NCBI RefSeq assembly: GCF_002994745.2
Contig: NC_037090.1
Coordinates: 31,664,501-31,728,500 of the forward strand
Direction of reading: 5' to 3'
Source of the DNA: Rosa chinensis
Lineage: Eukaryota; Streptophyta; Magnoliopsida; Rosales; Rosaceae
Length of the DNA stretch: 64,000 bases
A model generated the notes under the pieces. That model did not search any database. It was not told the DNA's origin and was given only the letters and a program-made list of their open reading frames with translations. This document shows positions 1 to 12,700 of this stretch, piece after piece. How positions within the stretch are numbered: the first letter of the stretch is position 1; each line of letters begins with the position of its first letter. The translations under genes and the position numbers were made by a program.

Positions 1-927
1 CTAAAATTTTATTGGGCCCGGGACTGGCCTGTTTTATTTCAGGCCGGGCTTTCGGGCCCAACTCCTTTTTTTCCCAACTTTGAAGCTCGAGATGGCCTAC
101 GATGTGCTACTGATTTGCAGAAGCGTTAGATCTACAACTTGTACGGCGAGGAGGGACTGAATGACATTGAGTTTGATTTGTTGGTGCCGCCGCTGAGGAG
201 GTGGAGCTGGTGAAACACAGAAAGGGTTCATCTGCACAATTGATTGTCACCCAAATCAATTACGTTGGTGAGGAAAAAGAAAGATCCCAAAATCCAAAAA
301 ATAAAAAGAAACTGTTGGATGCGTTGATTGGTCCATCAAGGGGCCATGTGAATTAAGAGTTCAAACAATACTAATAGTAATTATAGTAATCAAACTTCAA
401 ACCTACTCAATTGTAGTGGCGGTGGCAGATCATGAGAGAGAGAGAGTGAGAGAGAGAGAGCATGATTGAGAGTTTTATAGAAGCCAACGCAGGTATAGAG
501 TAACCGATAGCTGTTGGCGTCTTCTCTATTGCGGATATGGAGGAGGAGTCTTGATTGAAGATTAAGGTAGAGGCAGCTAGGCTGCAGACTCGGTTCAGAT
601 CGTGAAGATTGAAGAACGAAGACTAGTCAATTAGGTTTGGGTATTTGATTAGAGACTCTAATTCAGTGAGTCCGATCATATGATAAGAATTTTGAGCCTT
701 ACCTTATAACCAATAACATATGGCATCTATCTCTTTTATGTCATACGGGCCTTGTAGGCTTTTTCCTTTCTAAAAATCAAGGCCCGGGCCCGAACCCTTT
801 TTTTAATACCAAGGCCCGGCCCGAACAGTTTTGATGAAAAAAAAAAAAGAGGGCCCGGCCCTTATGGGTCGAGCTTTGACATGCCTGTCTGGGTTTACGG
901 GTTTTCGGGCTTAAATGCCCAGCCCTA
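1..927. mobile_element. hAT-like non-autonomous element, right end
   Basis: The right terminus reads, in reverse complement, TAGGGCTGGGCATTTAAGCC, a typical plant hAT terminal inverted repeat. The body is rich in GGCCCGGGCCC-type blocks near both visible sides (13-60 and 780-860), as in non-autonomous hAT copies with GC-rich subterminal repeats. The left terminus lies before the window, so the TSD cannot be checked; the right copy would be 928-935. A GA-rich stretch lies at about 430-460. No coding potential was seen. hAT membership rests on terminus similarity and is fairly secure. Confidence 0.6.
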
Positions 928-935
928 CTCTTAAC

Positions 936-3515
936 ACATATCACATGACAACCGGCTCACTCCTTAGATCATCTTATTCAGTCAACTGGACTTGACAATG
1001 CTAGAAAGTTTATATCGAAGACTTTCGATGGTTCTTGCATTGGGACTTATATTGGACATCATATTCCCATAAACACACCTAAATAATCTCGCGGAAACTA
1101 CTATGTTAGTAGCCTGGACATTGATAATGTGCACCAATCTCCTTATATCTGCTTGGTTTGATGTAATATCGCATGTAGCTATGCTAATTCGTCTACGACC
1201 CACTGCTACTCAAACAATCTCTGTGTTACAGCTAGTGACTGGGTACAAGTATCTCGTACTTATGCATATTTGAGTGTGCCAATTGCGCCACCACAGTGTA
1301 CTATGATGAGTCTTTTTAGACGAATGGGCAACTAAGTTGGATTTAAGACTCCAACAAATCGTCGGCCACTTAATGCCCTTGTAAGGCGATATTCTTACCG
1401 CTAAATATGCGAATTGTCACTTTGATGAGATAGTCTTCCCATCGTTAGGGGGAGATAAGAATACGGATGTACAGCAGGAACGACATGAATTGTCGTGGTC
1501 TGTCCACTATATCTCATCCCAATTCCCACTAAAGTGATGAGATCACACATATCTGCTGCAAATATGCTTGCAAGGATGGACGTCCCTATGAGAGGACGTA
1601 ACGCCATCCTACACGGAAGTAAGCATAGCACCAACACAATAGAGAGTGACACTCTAGCGTTATAGGCCATGGCCCCAAATAGGATGCGTGGGAGGCCCAT
1701 GGGTTCGAAGGATACTTTGGCACAACCCAGTCCTTGGATCATCGACACTCAAAATTAGTCTCATGAGAATCTTCTGGATTATGGTTATCGTTGGGAGACG
1801 CCTCAGTGTCAGAACCTATTCCTGAGAATAAAGAACTCTATGAAAATTACACTAGTGTACATGAGACGTGAGATATAAACTCCATCATGATTGATGATGT
1901 ATTCGCGCATTTCATTGCGCATGAGTTTGTTGAGTCCGATGATATCGAACCACGCTTCATTGATGAATGGATGCCAATGTAGAGAAATTTGGCCTAAATG
2001 GAAAGATGTGATCCATGTTAAGTTGAATTTTCTAACGAAGAGGAAGGTTTTCGAGCCAATGTTGTCAACACCTCCTATACATAAAACATGTTGACTAATG
2101 GGTCTTCATTAGAAAGCGTGATAAGAAAAGGAGATGGTAATCTCACCTTATGGAGCAAGGCTTCTCACAAAACACCCTGGAATCGATTACAATGAGACAT
2201 ATTCTCTCATAATAGATGTCTTTGCACTCCACTACCCTGTGAGTTTGGTAGTTTCCGAATAACTGAACATGCAGCTTGCAAATGTGGTCACTACGTATCT
2301 CTATGGGGATCTAGATACGGAATATACATGAAGGTTCATGGTAAACTTTATTTACCCAAGTCAAGTGGCTCTAGACTACGGAGCGCGTTTATAATGAGGT
2401 TGAAACACTCACTAAAGTGACTACTTGATTGGGAAGAGATATGCCAACGCGTTTCCATAACAAGTTTCGGATTTTATCGCGGTTCATGTTGGACATGATT
2501 TTCATTAGAGGCCTTAAAGAATTAAGGGAAACCACTGAACACTTGAAATCCGATTTCGAGATGAAGGATTTTGGGAGAACACGATTATGTCTTGGTTCAG
2601 AACTTGAGCATTGTGTTGATAGATGCTTAGGCATTTTGACAAGGTCAAGCCTTCAAGTACCCATGATCGTCCATAGTTTTGATCCTGAAAATGATCCTCT
2701 TCATCTAAAGGACGATGATAAAGATGTGCTAGAGACAGAATTGTCTTACTTAAGTGCAATAGGCGCATTATCGTACTTAACTCAATGCACAAGACCAGAC
2801 ATCTAATTTACCGTGAACTTGTTAGCTTGATACAGCTTTTCGCCAACGCGACGCCATTGGATTTGTGTAAAAGATATCTTTCGGTACTTGAGATGTACGA
2901 TTGATATGGGCTTGTTCTATCCCTACAGAGAGACGATGAATTCGGACCCATCATATGTCAAGAACGCCACCAATAGTGGTCTGCGTTCCCTCTCCCCATC
3001 CCAAAACAACCTAAGTGTTTTGGAAGATTTTGCTGATGCTGGGTACCCCTCTGACCTACAAAAAGGTCATTTCCAAACTGCTTAAGTGTTCACCATGGGT
3101 AAGACCGCGATATCTTGGAGGTCTACAGAATAGACCCTCGCTATATTTTCGAACCATGAAAGATTATTGCTATTCATGAAGTGGTTCATGAATTTATATG
3201 GATTGGATCCATAATTATGCAATTTCAAAATAATTGTGGTTTGAAGTCTACCATAGATGAGCCTACAAGTATTTATAAAGATAATGCTGCTTGTTTTGAA
3301 CAAATGAAGCAAGGCTACATCAAAAGTGACAACACCAAGTATGATCAGATACAATAGACTCTCTTCAAGATCAAAGTGAACTAGGTTCAATCTGAGGACA
3401 ATATGACAGACTTGCTTACTAACTCATTGCCTAAATTCCACTTTTGAGAAACATGTTGGTAGCATCGTTTGAGGAAGTTATCCGAACTCTCATGACCGTT
3501 GTCATCAGGGGGAGA
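936..3515 (+). pseudogene. Decayed Ty1/copia gag-pol (integrase to RNase H)
   Basis: Plus-strand remains of a copia polyprotein, broken by many stops and frameshifts. In order: integrase C-terminal part (about 980-1450), the reverse transcriptase entry region around 1985-2090 (WPKWKD-like), an RT stretch with MKD-G-TR-CLG-E at about 2430-2640, an IGAL-YL-QCTRPDI block ending near 2805, then RNase H remains up to about 3440. The YVDD catalytic region and much of the RT N-terminus are degraded. A purine-rich tract (3505-3515) directly precedes the 3' LTR. Gag, protease and the 5' LTR are absent, so the copy is 5' truncated, ending at the hAT element. The LTR family recurs at 19747-20961. Confidence 0.8.
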
Positions 3516-3903
3516 TGTCTACATGTATGGTCTCGAAACGTAAAGGGTGTGTTGTGCTCTTTTTCCCCTTCGACCGAGGTTATTTTTGTCCCATTGAGTT
3601 TTTGTTACTCGGTAAGGTTTTTAATGAGACAACGAGAGGAGGACCATGTTTGGGCGACACAATGGGGAGTGTTCAAGTAAATCCAGAATATGTGTCTAGT
3701 TCACACTCGAGGTTACTTGCTCTAGTTGAAATAGGCTTAGAATTAGAGATAATCTCAGAGAATCTTAGAGATATCCAATTAATGTAAGATTACATTTCTA
3801 TGTACAACTCTGATTCTATGCCTTGTAATCCTCTATATAAAGAGGTCCTTATTATCAATGAAAACACAGCAAATTCTCTTCCAAATATCGATTTCCTAAA
3901 ACA
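3516..3903 (+). repeat. copia 3' LTR
   Basis: Starts TGTCTACATG directly after the polypurine tract GGGGGAGA and runs through a TATA-like CTATATAAAGAG (about 3831-3842) to an end near TCCTAAAACA. The same LTR is found inverted at 19747-20961, where it is split by a hAT element. The exact 3' boundary is approximate, because no 5' LTR remains in the window for comparison. Confidence 0.7.
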
Positions 3904-4195
3904 ATAACAACATTAATATATCAGATTTTTAGAAATTTTTCTCTTACTTTTTCAAGTCTTTTCGTTTAAAAATTCGTTACTTTAGTTTTAACCGTTGAAT
4001 CTAATTCATCGCATTGTTTTGACCGACGGATTAGAACTAAAAGATTATATATTCATATTTTTATTTTTCAGAACAAACAAATCCAAAAGCCATTTATTTT
4101 GAAATGAATAAATTTGAACTGTTGGGTTATTGATCGTTGGAGGCAGCTCAACGACTCCAGACATGTGGGTTCCATATGTTGCCTTCACTCTGCTT
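3904..4195. other. AT-rich intergenic stretch
   Basis: About 290 bases of AT-rich sequence with no recognised gene, repeat terminus or regulatory site. Confidence 0.5.
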
Positions 4196-4234
4196 TAGAC
4201 TTTTTTGTCCTTAGTGCAAGTGCATTTTGCTCTC

Positions 4235-4273
<39 letters not shown>

Positions 4274-4979
4274 CGAAGCCAAAATGGCTTTCATCCTTCA
4301 ATCCTTCATCAAAATGACTTGAGTTTTGACGAAAAGTCATTTTAACTCCACATTGGATTGGGATAGAGATGTGGGTTAGGCATTTTGGTTTTTAACTAAT
4401 GGGTTGGAGTTTGCCTTATCATACAAAACTCTCTTACAAGTTATTATAACAAATAGTACTTGAACTTATCTTCCATCTTATCGATGGTACCTGAACTTCA
4501 ATTTGATCATAATCAATTCTTGAACTCTTCGATTTCATTTTGAATGGTACCAATCGCTAACTTTCGTTAATTTTCCGTTAAAAACTGACATGTGCATAGA
4601 CTTTTTTTTTTTTTTTGTCCTTAGTGCGAGTGCATTTTGCTCGCCCCCCCCGCGAAGCCAAAATGGCTTTCATCCTTCAATCCTTCATCAAAATGACTTG
4701 AGTTTTGACGAAAAAGTCATTTTAACTCCACATTGGATTGGGATAGAGATGTGGGTTAGGCATTTTGGTTTTTAACTAATGGGTTGGAGTTTGCCTTATC
4801 ATACAAAACTCTCTTACAAGTTATTATAACAAATAGTACTTGAACTTATCTTCCATCTTATCGATGGTACCTGAACTTCAATTTGATCATAATCAGTTCT
4901 TGAACTCTTCGATTTCATTTTGAATGGTACCAATCGCTAACTTCCGTTAATTTTCCGTTAAAAACTGACATGTGCATAG
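4196..4979. repeat. Tandem duplication, about 401-bp period
   Basis: Unit 1 (4196-4596) and unit 2 (4597-4979) are nearly identical. They differ mainly in homopolymer length: poly(T) 6 versus 15-16 nt and poly(C) 36 nt (4236-4271) versus 7 nt. Each unit contains a copy of the left arm of the long-TIR MITE that follows. Near identity suggests a recent duplication, or an assembly effect around the poly(C) run. Confidence 0.85.
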
Positions 4980-5362
4980 CACATGACCTATTTTCAAGGA
5001 TAATTTGACTAAATATCCATTAAAATAATTTTGTAAATTAGAAAGTCCCAAGTAATATTTTATCAAATTTTTTTGGTTACATTTTTATCAATTTGTATGT
5101 TAATAAAATGAAAAGTTCAATTAAAAACAAAAATAAAAATAGAAACATATAAGTGAAAATGAGTGATTTTACAAATTTATCCTTCAAAAATCAGTCACAT
5201 ACAAGGCATGTGCCATCTTTAAACATAATATTAACAGAAGTTCGCGATTGGTACCATTTAAAATGAAATTTAAGAGTTTAAATACTGGTTGTGATCAAAA
5301 TTATAGTTTGCGTACCATCAATAGGACGGATGATAAATTCAGGTATCATTTATGATAATAAC
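4820..5362. mobile_element. Long-TIR MITE (Mutator-like type)
   Basis: The left arm (about 4820-4960) and right arm (about 5225-5362) are imperfect inverted repeats of about 140 bp. Both begin GTTATTAT and share a block centred on ATGGTACCAATCGC. The inner 260 bp is AT-rich and non-coding. The left arm also occurs at 4440-4595 through the tandem duplication. No clear TSD was found. The theme 'tactTGAACtt...GGTACC' resembles the MULE termini at 58526 and 60163. Confidence 0.55.
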
Positions 5363-5860
5363 ATTTTTCTTATTCTCATCATTGTATGATAAGGATTGCT
5401 GTATCTTTAAAAACATCATCGCTATGACTCAGGGCAATTGTCAAATTATCAATGTTAAACTACATGAACCATTTCGTAACATGGTGCCATTAGCCGTCTC
5501 GTGCCCCTCAAAGCTTGAGTTGGATCCCCTATTTATAATACTTTTATTCGATGGATAAAATTAAGATTTAAAATTTTATAGGAAAACATGGATATTGAGC
5601 AACTCTAAAGCATCTCTATAAAAAGGAGCTTCAAACCTGCTTATTGACATTATCAATGGTACATGTGCAACACTTTGGTGTATCAAAATGCTTGTTTAAG
5701 ATATCAAGTTGTTACCTTCTTCTTTTGAAGTAATTCATTTCAACACGTTCTTAGAGAGGCTAATTTTGTAGCCGTTGTTATTGCTAATTAAGGACATTTA
5801 TGTGAACCTTGTTGCTATTTGGTCAAATTCTCTCCCCATTCCCATGTGATCAATGTTCAA
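5363..5860. other. Unassigned intergenic sequence
   Basis: AT-rich sequence with short open frames only. Nothing recognised. Confidence 0.5.
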
Positions 5861-5869
5861 GCTTGATTA

Positions 5870-6250
5870 GATCCGGCCCGAAAGCACTCTCACGTACATG
5901 TTGAAGATTGCCTCTTGGAGAGGGCATTCTGCTACAAACTTACGCATATCAGTTCCACATCAAAAACAAAGATGAGGCTCTACTTCAGCTCGCCTATAAA
6001 AGGTCTCTCTCTCTCTCTCTCATTCATGTTACGCATTTACTCTTTGGTTACTGACATTTTGTCAACATTAATACATAAATTACGCATTTACTCTTTGGTT
6101 ACTGACATTTTGTCAACATTAATACATAAATTGACCTAGGCATTGGAGAAGTGAAGGCCGTTCACACAATCTCCCTCATTACATTTGACAGGTGGCAGCT
6201 CCACCCTCCACTTGCCTTAATCGTGACCATTTCGCCCGATTCTTAGATGG
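5870..6250 (+). repeat. Gypsy-type LTR relic with TATA box
   Basis: Contains CCTATAAAAGG (5993-6002), a (CT)n run (6004-6020), and a leader-like stretch with GACCTAGGCATTGGAG followed by a region ending in ACATTTGACAGGTGG, the arrangement of R-U5 in plant Tat/Athila-like LTRs. A perfect 51-bp tandem duplication (6029-6079, 6080-6130) lies just downstream of the TATA box. No LTR termini or coding region could be delimited, so the element name is an inference. Confidence 0.4.
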
Positions 6251-6728
6251 GCGTGATAGTTGTTCCCCAAAATTTCAAAAGAAAATGACCTGAAAATTCT
6301 TAAGCTTCTAGAGTTCTAGTTGTGTCTAGAGTTGATGGAATGGAATGTTCCAATTCATGAACAATCAACCAGAACTCCAGAAGTACACCAACTGAAACGG
6401 ATTGTCTACCGAGGTGAGGGCATTTGGAATTTCTTTACTTCAAACTGGGAGTCTTTGCATTTTCCCTGTTTCATGGTGGTTATTGAAGTATTTTGTTGAA
6501 AAAATAATTTAGCGTTCCTCTCATATACCCACTAAAAGAACAAGACAAATCATCTCATACAAGAAATTACAACACAACGCATTCCTACTGTAACAAATAC
6601 CGAACATAGCTCACAAGGCTCTCGGGAAATTCACAAGGCACGCGCCTACATGCCCCAATATAATGCACACCCCTTAACAATAACGCAAAAAATATACCAA
6701 CAAGGGCAGGAGTAGGACAACTATTCCA
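6251..6728 (-). other. 3' UTR and downstream flank of the coiled-coil gene
   Basis: Sequence beyond the stop codon of the gene ending at 6729. No strong AATAAA signal was seen in transcript orientation, so the poly(A) site is not placed. No other feature was found. Confidence 0.4.
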
Positions 6729-9700
6729 TTAAAAAAGAATTCCTTTCTTTTTCTTTTTCTTTCTCTCAACAGCCTGCAGGAACCAAAATATAGGTGAAAT
6801 CTGATGCAAAGGAAGATGATGAAACAAAATTACGATCTCACGACTTAATTGAATTACAAACTTCTTTGAGGACATAATCCGACCAATAGGTTAAGGATAA
6901 AACAGCAAAATCAGTCACAACAATCAGAACATTATGACACAAACATTGCAAAAATTACTCTGTTCCCTTCATTTCCCAACTGAATACAAAATAAGTTGTA
7001 AACCTGCGATTATTTTCTCTTATTAAAGTGAAAAAACCAAACATGTCACCAAAACCACAAGATCACAAACCACTGTAGGGTGTTAATTAGAGATATAATC
7101 TATACTCTGTTTAGTAATACACTCAAAACCTTATATTTTTATCAAAACCAACATATTTTACAAAGCATCTAACATAAATTCTTCTCATGTTCTTTTACTT
7201 CATATGCTTGGTCTCATTTCTATTAATAGTTTACTCCATAACCCCAAAGACATAAGTGTCAATTTGCAGAGCATACAAAGATCTAAGAAGGTAGCATAAA
7301 AAAGCGAAGGTGCCATTCAAATACAGCTCACCTACTAGAAGAAAGTCCAAAGAAAGAAAATTACACACCACGAAGTCCCTAAATAACATCCATTACTTGT
7401 ATGAAAAGAGAGTAGAGGTACACAAGACATGCTGTAGAAGACATCTACCACAAAAATGTTGTTACTTCTCAATGCTAAGCAATTTGTTCTTTATCCTTCA
7501 TCTAACTTGCTTTTAATGCACCATTTTTGTTTTTTCCTTCTTCCAATCATCATTTCTTCTATATCAATCTATTTCATAATGTATGCCTCTGCTTATCTTT
7601 TACCCACTCTTACTTTCAACCAAGAGATATGCAACGGAATTTGACTCACAACTATGACAATGTTTCTTCATCCAACAAGGAGAATGTTGGGAAAAAGCTA
7701 TGTCTAGTTCATATCCTCTCTGTATTACACTTCTCTAGCCTCAAACTGGATTTCTCAACTACACGTGTCAATACTGGCTATGTTTCATCCTAACATATGT
7801 CTAAATTAGAAGCCAAAAGAAAAAAAACTACAAAAACAAAGTTCCATGCCATTTAAACAAAGAGAGAAGGTTGGGGATTGCAAGAATTTACCCTTAGGAT
7901 AAATGATCTCAATGTGAGCACAATCGTATCTCTAGAACTGCAAAAAGGAGAGGAACAAATAAGTACGGCATTTTATATCAGGAGGGTTAAAAGAACAATA
8001 ACGCAACAAAACATTTGATCAACGTAATTACAAAAAACATCCAAATTACTACTAGTCCACTACCAACTCAGTTAAAAAACCCATGAAATCAATATTTTGT
8101 TAAACAACCACATCCAATCAAAGAAAAATAATATATTAGAACCATGGCATATACAGCTATGAATTGGGATGCATGACAAATATAACAAGTTTATAACTCT
8201 ATTCAAGTACCAGATAAACAACTCTCTGCTTTCTGCAAGCTTTGATAATGCCTTAAAAGAAATCAGGAACATGGCAGTTTCTCCTGTATCCAGGTTTACC
8301 ACTGAAAGCTGGTGAAAAAGTTTCCAAGTTTCTCTTCAGGGAAATAAACCAAGTGGATTTAAAGTTTTTTTTTTTTTTCCCCATAAACAAATATAAACAA
8401 AGTCCCATTGGTGGTAACTATTGTCCAATTGAGTAAAATAAATATTTTTCTAACTAAAGGTAGGTTTAGGGCTGTCACTTGGTCAGTTCGAATCAGTTAT
8501 AGGTATTACCAACTTCAAAACCAATGCTTTCAGTTTCAAAACTGAGTTACCAATTACCAAGCAAAATTTTCAATTTTTAAGTACATCTCAGGATTTGGTT
8601 TTCGGTATTACCAACTTTTTTTTTTTTGGTTACAAGCGGGGCCTAAAAGACCCAGACAGAAAAGAACAACAACTAAGAATAAACACAAGCACTCCTTCTA
8701 GCTCTAGACACAGAGGCTATGTCATCAAGGTAGAACTGAGCGGCATGCAGGGGAGGGCTATCAAGAGCAATAAGACCAAGCTCATGATTAATACAGTCTT
8801 TGGCTAAGGCATCTGCGGTCATATTGCTTTCCCTGAAGATGTGGCAGATATGAGCCACATCTAATTCTTTATAATATAAATTAGAATGAACAAAACTAGG
8901 TTTTTCAATTTTATAGTCGTAAACTTTGTATTCATCTCCTAATTATAACTTTCTGTTGTATATGACATCAAGTTTTAGCCATTTTCAATAAAACTAGGTT
9001 ATTTAACCATCTTTGACTAGGTTACTTAAAATACATGTACTACTAATGTAGTATACGTAGTAATGTTCATACTATTATGAATTTTTTTATGTTTATTTCT
9101 TAATATACATATATGTGTATTGAAAACTGTAGTATATAATCCAATATTTAGATATTCAGTATTTACCAAAACCAAACCAACTTTTTCGATAATTTTAGAT
9201 TTCAGTTTTATCAGTCTCGGTTATCAAAAAGTCGGTTTACCAAACCTAAAACATCGGTTGGTATTCGGTCGGTTTGGTAATTACCAAACCAAGTGGCAGC
9301 CCTAGGTAGGTTGTAGAACATATGAAAATGAAATTACATGCAGGACTAAGGAGCTAGTGAAACTAGTATAATCCAAGACGTAAGTTGGACACATGACTAG
9401 AGACTAATCAAAGTCCATGATTGGTCTACCTAGTTCTGGGGTAGATCCAAGGAAATACAGTCTCATATTTACAGAAAAATAAACAGCGGAAGCTGCTTTC
9501 TCCCCCCCTCCCTCCCTCCTGCATGGAAACATTAGTTGCTTACCAGCTATAATCTGCCTGGTCATTGTCTGCTTTTAAGAGATGCTGACTACCACCAGAA
9601 CCAGTTAGCACGAACTCTGTAGGGCTTCCATAAGGAATTCCAACCTAACAGACGAGAGAAAAAAGATCAGTGAAATAATGTAAGAACCACATGCAATAAA

Positions 9701-12700
9701 ATCATGAAGATACTAATCCTCAATAAATCAGAAGCATATTATTTAGTTCTAAAATCAGCAAATGGTCCACTGTAGTATCCTCAACCCCCACAATTACTGC
9801 AACTTAGAGCTAAACAAGCCTCCATAATTCATGTAGAACATCAGAAAGATTAACAAGACATCATACACTAGTTGTCGGCGAAAACTTTTCATTGATTACA
9901 GCACCACTGGGTTCCGTACGCTTAATACTGTAACTGTCCTTCTTAATGGTCAATATAGCAGGTTCCCATATATCAAGATATCCTGTCTGTAAAAACAAAA
10001 CACACATTAAAAAAAGAAATATAAACTTCCATCTAAAAACTAGCTAAACATATAAGAATACTCAGTTTACTTAGAGATTTTCTTGTATAAACATACCGGC
10101 TGATGGATTTTAAATGAAGAATGACCTTGATAATAATTCTTCTCTATCTGACCTTGCATTTCAGGATCTGTGAACAAGGGAAAAGAAAGAGTATAACAAC
10201 CACAGGATTTTGCATTGAGTGATATTTATGAAGAAAGATAACCATTTAATACAAGAAAAAAGACAGGATTGTGGATACTGGATAATGTTTGGTGCTAGGT
10301 CGTGTTATTAGGGGTATGTTTGAAATCAGCCACATTCCCCACAGTGATTAATGGAATACCAAGGGTAAGTTTGGTGCCTCAAGAAGGTTGGAGGCAAGGT
10401 GATCAGTTGCCAATCTTTGTTTTCACACTTGCAGTAGAGGTGTTGAGCAGACTAATGGAAAGAGCCATGAGAAACCAGTTGGTAGAGTTGGAGACTGTAG
10501 AATCCACCTTTGGGGGTTCTACATGGGACACATAATGTTATATTACCTATTGGGACATCGCCATGGCCCCAAATTGGTTTTAGGTGCACACTCTAATTAT
10601 AACATGGTATTAAAGCCAGGTTTATTATAGACATATTACAATAAGAGCATCCTCCCAAAACTATTTGGTCAAGGCCCATGGTGGAGGCCCCAAGTTGTGA
10701 TATTATTCTAAAAGGCTTATACTTATCAATGTGGGGGTTTACATTCCAACAAAAGCCCCCCTTACGTGAGACCACAAATTTGCCAAACACATGCACCAAA
10801 TATTGGACGATATGGAGCACTAATTCCCACTTCGGGAGTCGATCGAGCCCCCACATGATTGGAATGAATTGGCTGGCTGCTCTTCCACAGTGTTAGAATT
10901 AGCTGAGAAAATCTTAATTGAGTTACTATTCTTCTGCATCTGGCAGGTAGGAACCAAACTAGACTAGGAAACACAAAAGTTTTAAAAAGTCCTATAAGAA
11001 TTAATTGGCTGTTTAAGTAATCAACCTCATCTCAAATAATAAATATCTTCATCAAACTCTTGCAACAGGTAGAAGCGCTGCAAACAGGGAGACAAATGGC
11101 AGAAGTTTCTCATTTGCAATCCGCAAATGATGAACTCTTCTATACTACATGGGATGAGGGAAAATGGGGCAGGATCTTTTCTTTTTCTTTTCGTTCAGTA
11201 TCAGGCTTCAAAATCTAAAGCCTTGCAGGGAATTAATAAGGATATAGAGCAACTAGCTGAAGTTTTGTTGTGGAGTGGGATATTGATTAATATCTTCGTC
11301 AACATCTTCCAACAGGTAGAAGGGCTGCAAACGGGGAGACAAACGGCAGAAGTTTCTCATTTGCAATTTGCAGGTAGTACAATCTCTTCACTTCAGAAGA
11401 TCAGAAAAAATGGGGCACAGCGATAAAATTCTGAAATTCTTTTGCACTCAATATGAAGCTTCAGATTCACTGAAGCCTTAGAGGCAATGGAAAAAGCTAA
11501 AACCAACTGACTAGCTGGATTTTTGTTGTCGGCTGGGATTTTCATCCTCGATATAGAGTTTAAAGGGTACTCCAAGAGCTCAATCCTTTATGAGGCTTCA
11601 GATTCACTGAAGCCTTGGAGGCAATGGAGAAGGCAAAGACCTGAATTTTTGTTGTCGGCTGGGATTGTCGGCCTCGATATAGAGTTTAAAGGGTACTCCA
11701 AGAGCTCAATCCTTTTGTGTTTCTCATTTTCAAAATGCTCATGTGTTGAGAAGTATTAAAACAGGAAGCTAAGTCCTCAGAGCCTCAGATAATCCATGCT
11801 TCACATTAATCACACACTGTTAACTATCTAATGTGTGTGTGTGTTGTAGGTGCGTCCGTGCGTGTGTGTAGATCCGTAAAAATTCCAAGCAAGTCCTTTA
11901 GGGTATGGATAAGAATGTTCAGCAGTTATGGGTATCAAACCAAATCTCTGACCCACGTGAGATGAAATACAAAACCCATAAATATGAGATCATATATGAA
12001 AGATGAAACAAAGGTCAAGCTGGTATATATATTTATATAACAATGTATCTTAGTCAAAATACTTACCACAGACAATCTTTCTGTCCTCATTTGCAAAAAC
12101 CCTTACAAGCTCTCCCTACAAACGAAAAGAAGTTACCCAATGAACAACAATTATTAGTCACAATGGAGACACTTGGATTCAACATGTATTTAATTAAATC
12201 ATTCGAACACTTAAATCATTCGAACACTTATAGCACGACGCAACATGTATAAGCCATCTCTTTGTAGCTATAGTTGAGACAATACCTTGCGATTCCTGTT
12301 ATCGAGAGGCTGGACTTCAATAGCAAGATATGTATGAACATCGTCAGCAGTAATTAGATAGTTTGGTTGCTTTGCTCCTATCATCAGAAAGTCAGGAAAA
12401 CTTAGAATTGACATGATATAAGGAAAAACAAAAGTAACCAACATCCAAAATCTAATGTAAGAGGAAAAGATCAGTACCCTCAATATAATTAACTGATCCA
12501 TCTTCCATATGGCGTACCCACTAAAAAAACAAAAGACTTATTAGTATTGTCCCACATTAGTTTAGCCATAGTGTTTGTGGGTGAGGGAGTGGGTGATGTT
12601 GAGGACTCTTAAGGTATATTCAAAACCACACCTCAAAATTGCAACTGGTTGTCCCATTGATAGAGTACCCGCACGCTTGAAGTTCTCTCCCCGGAAAAGC

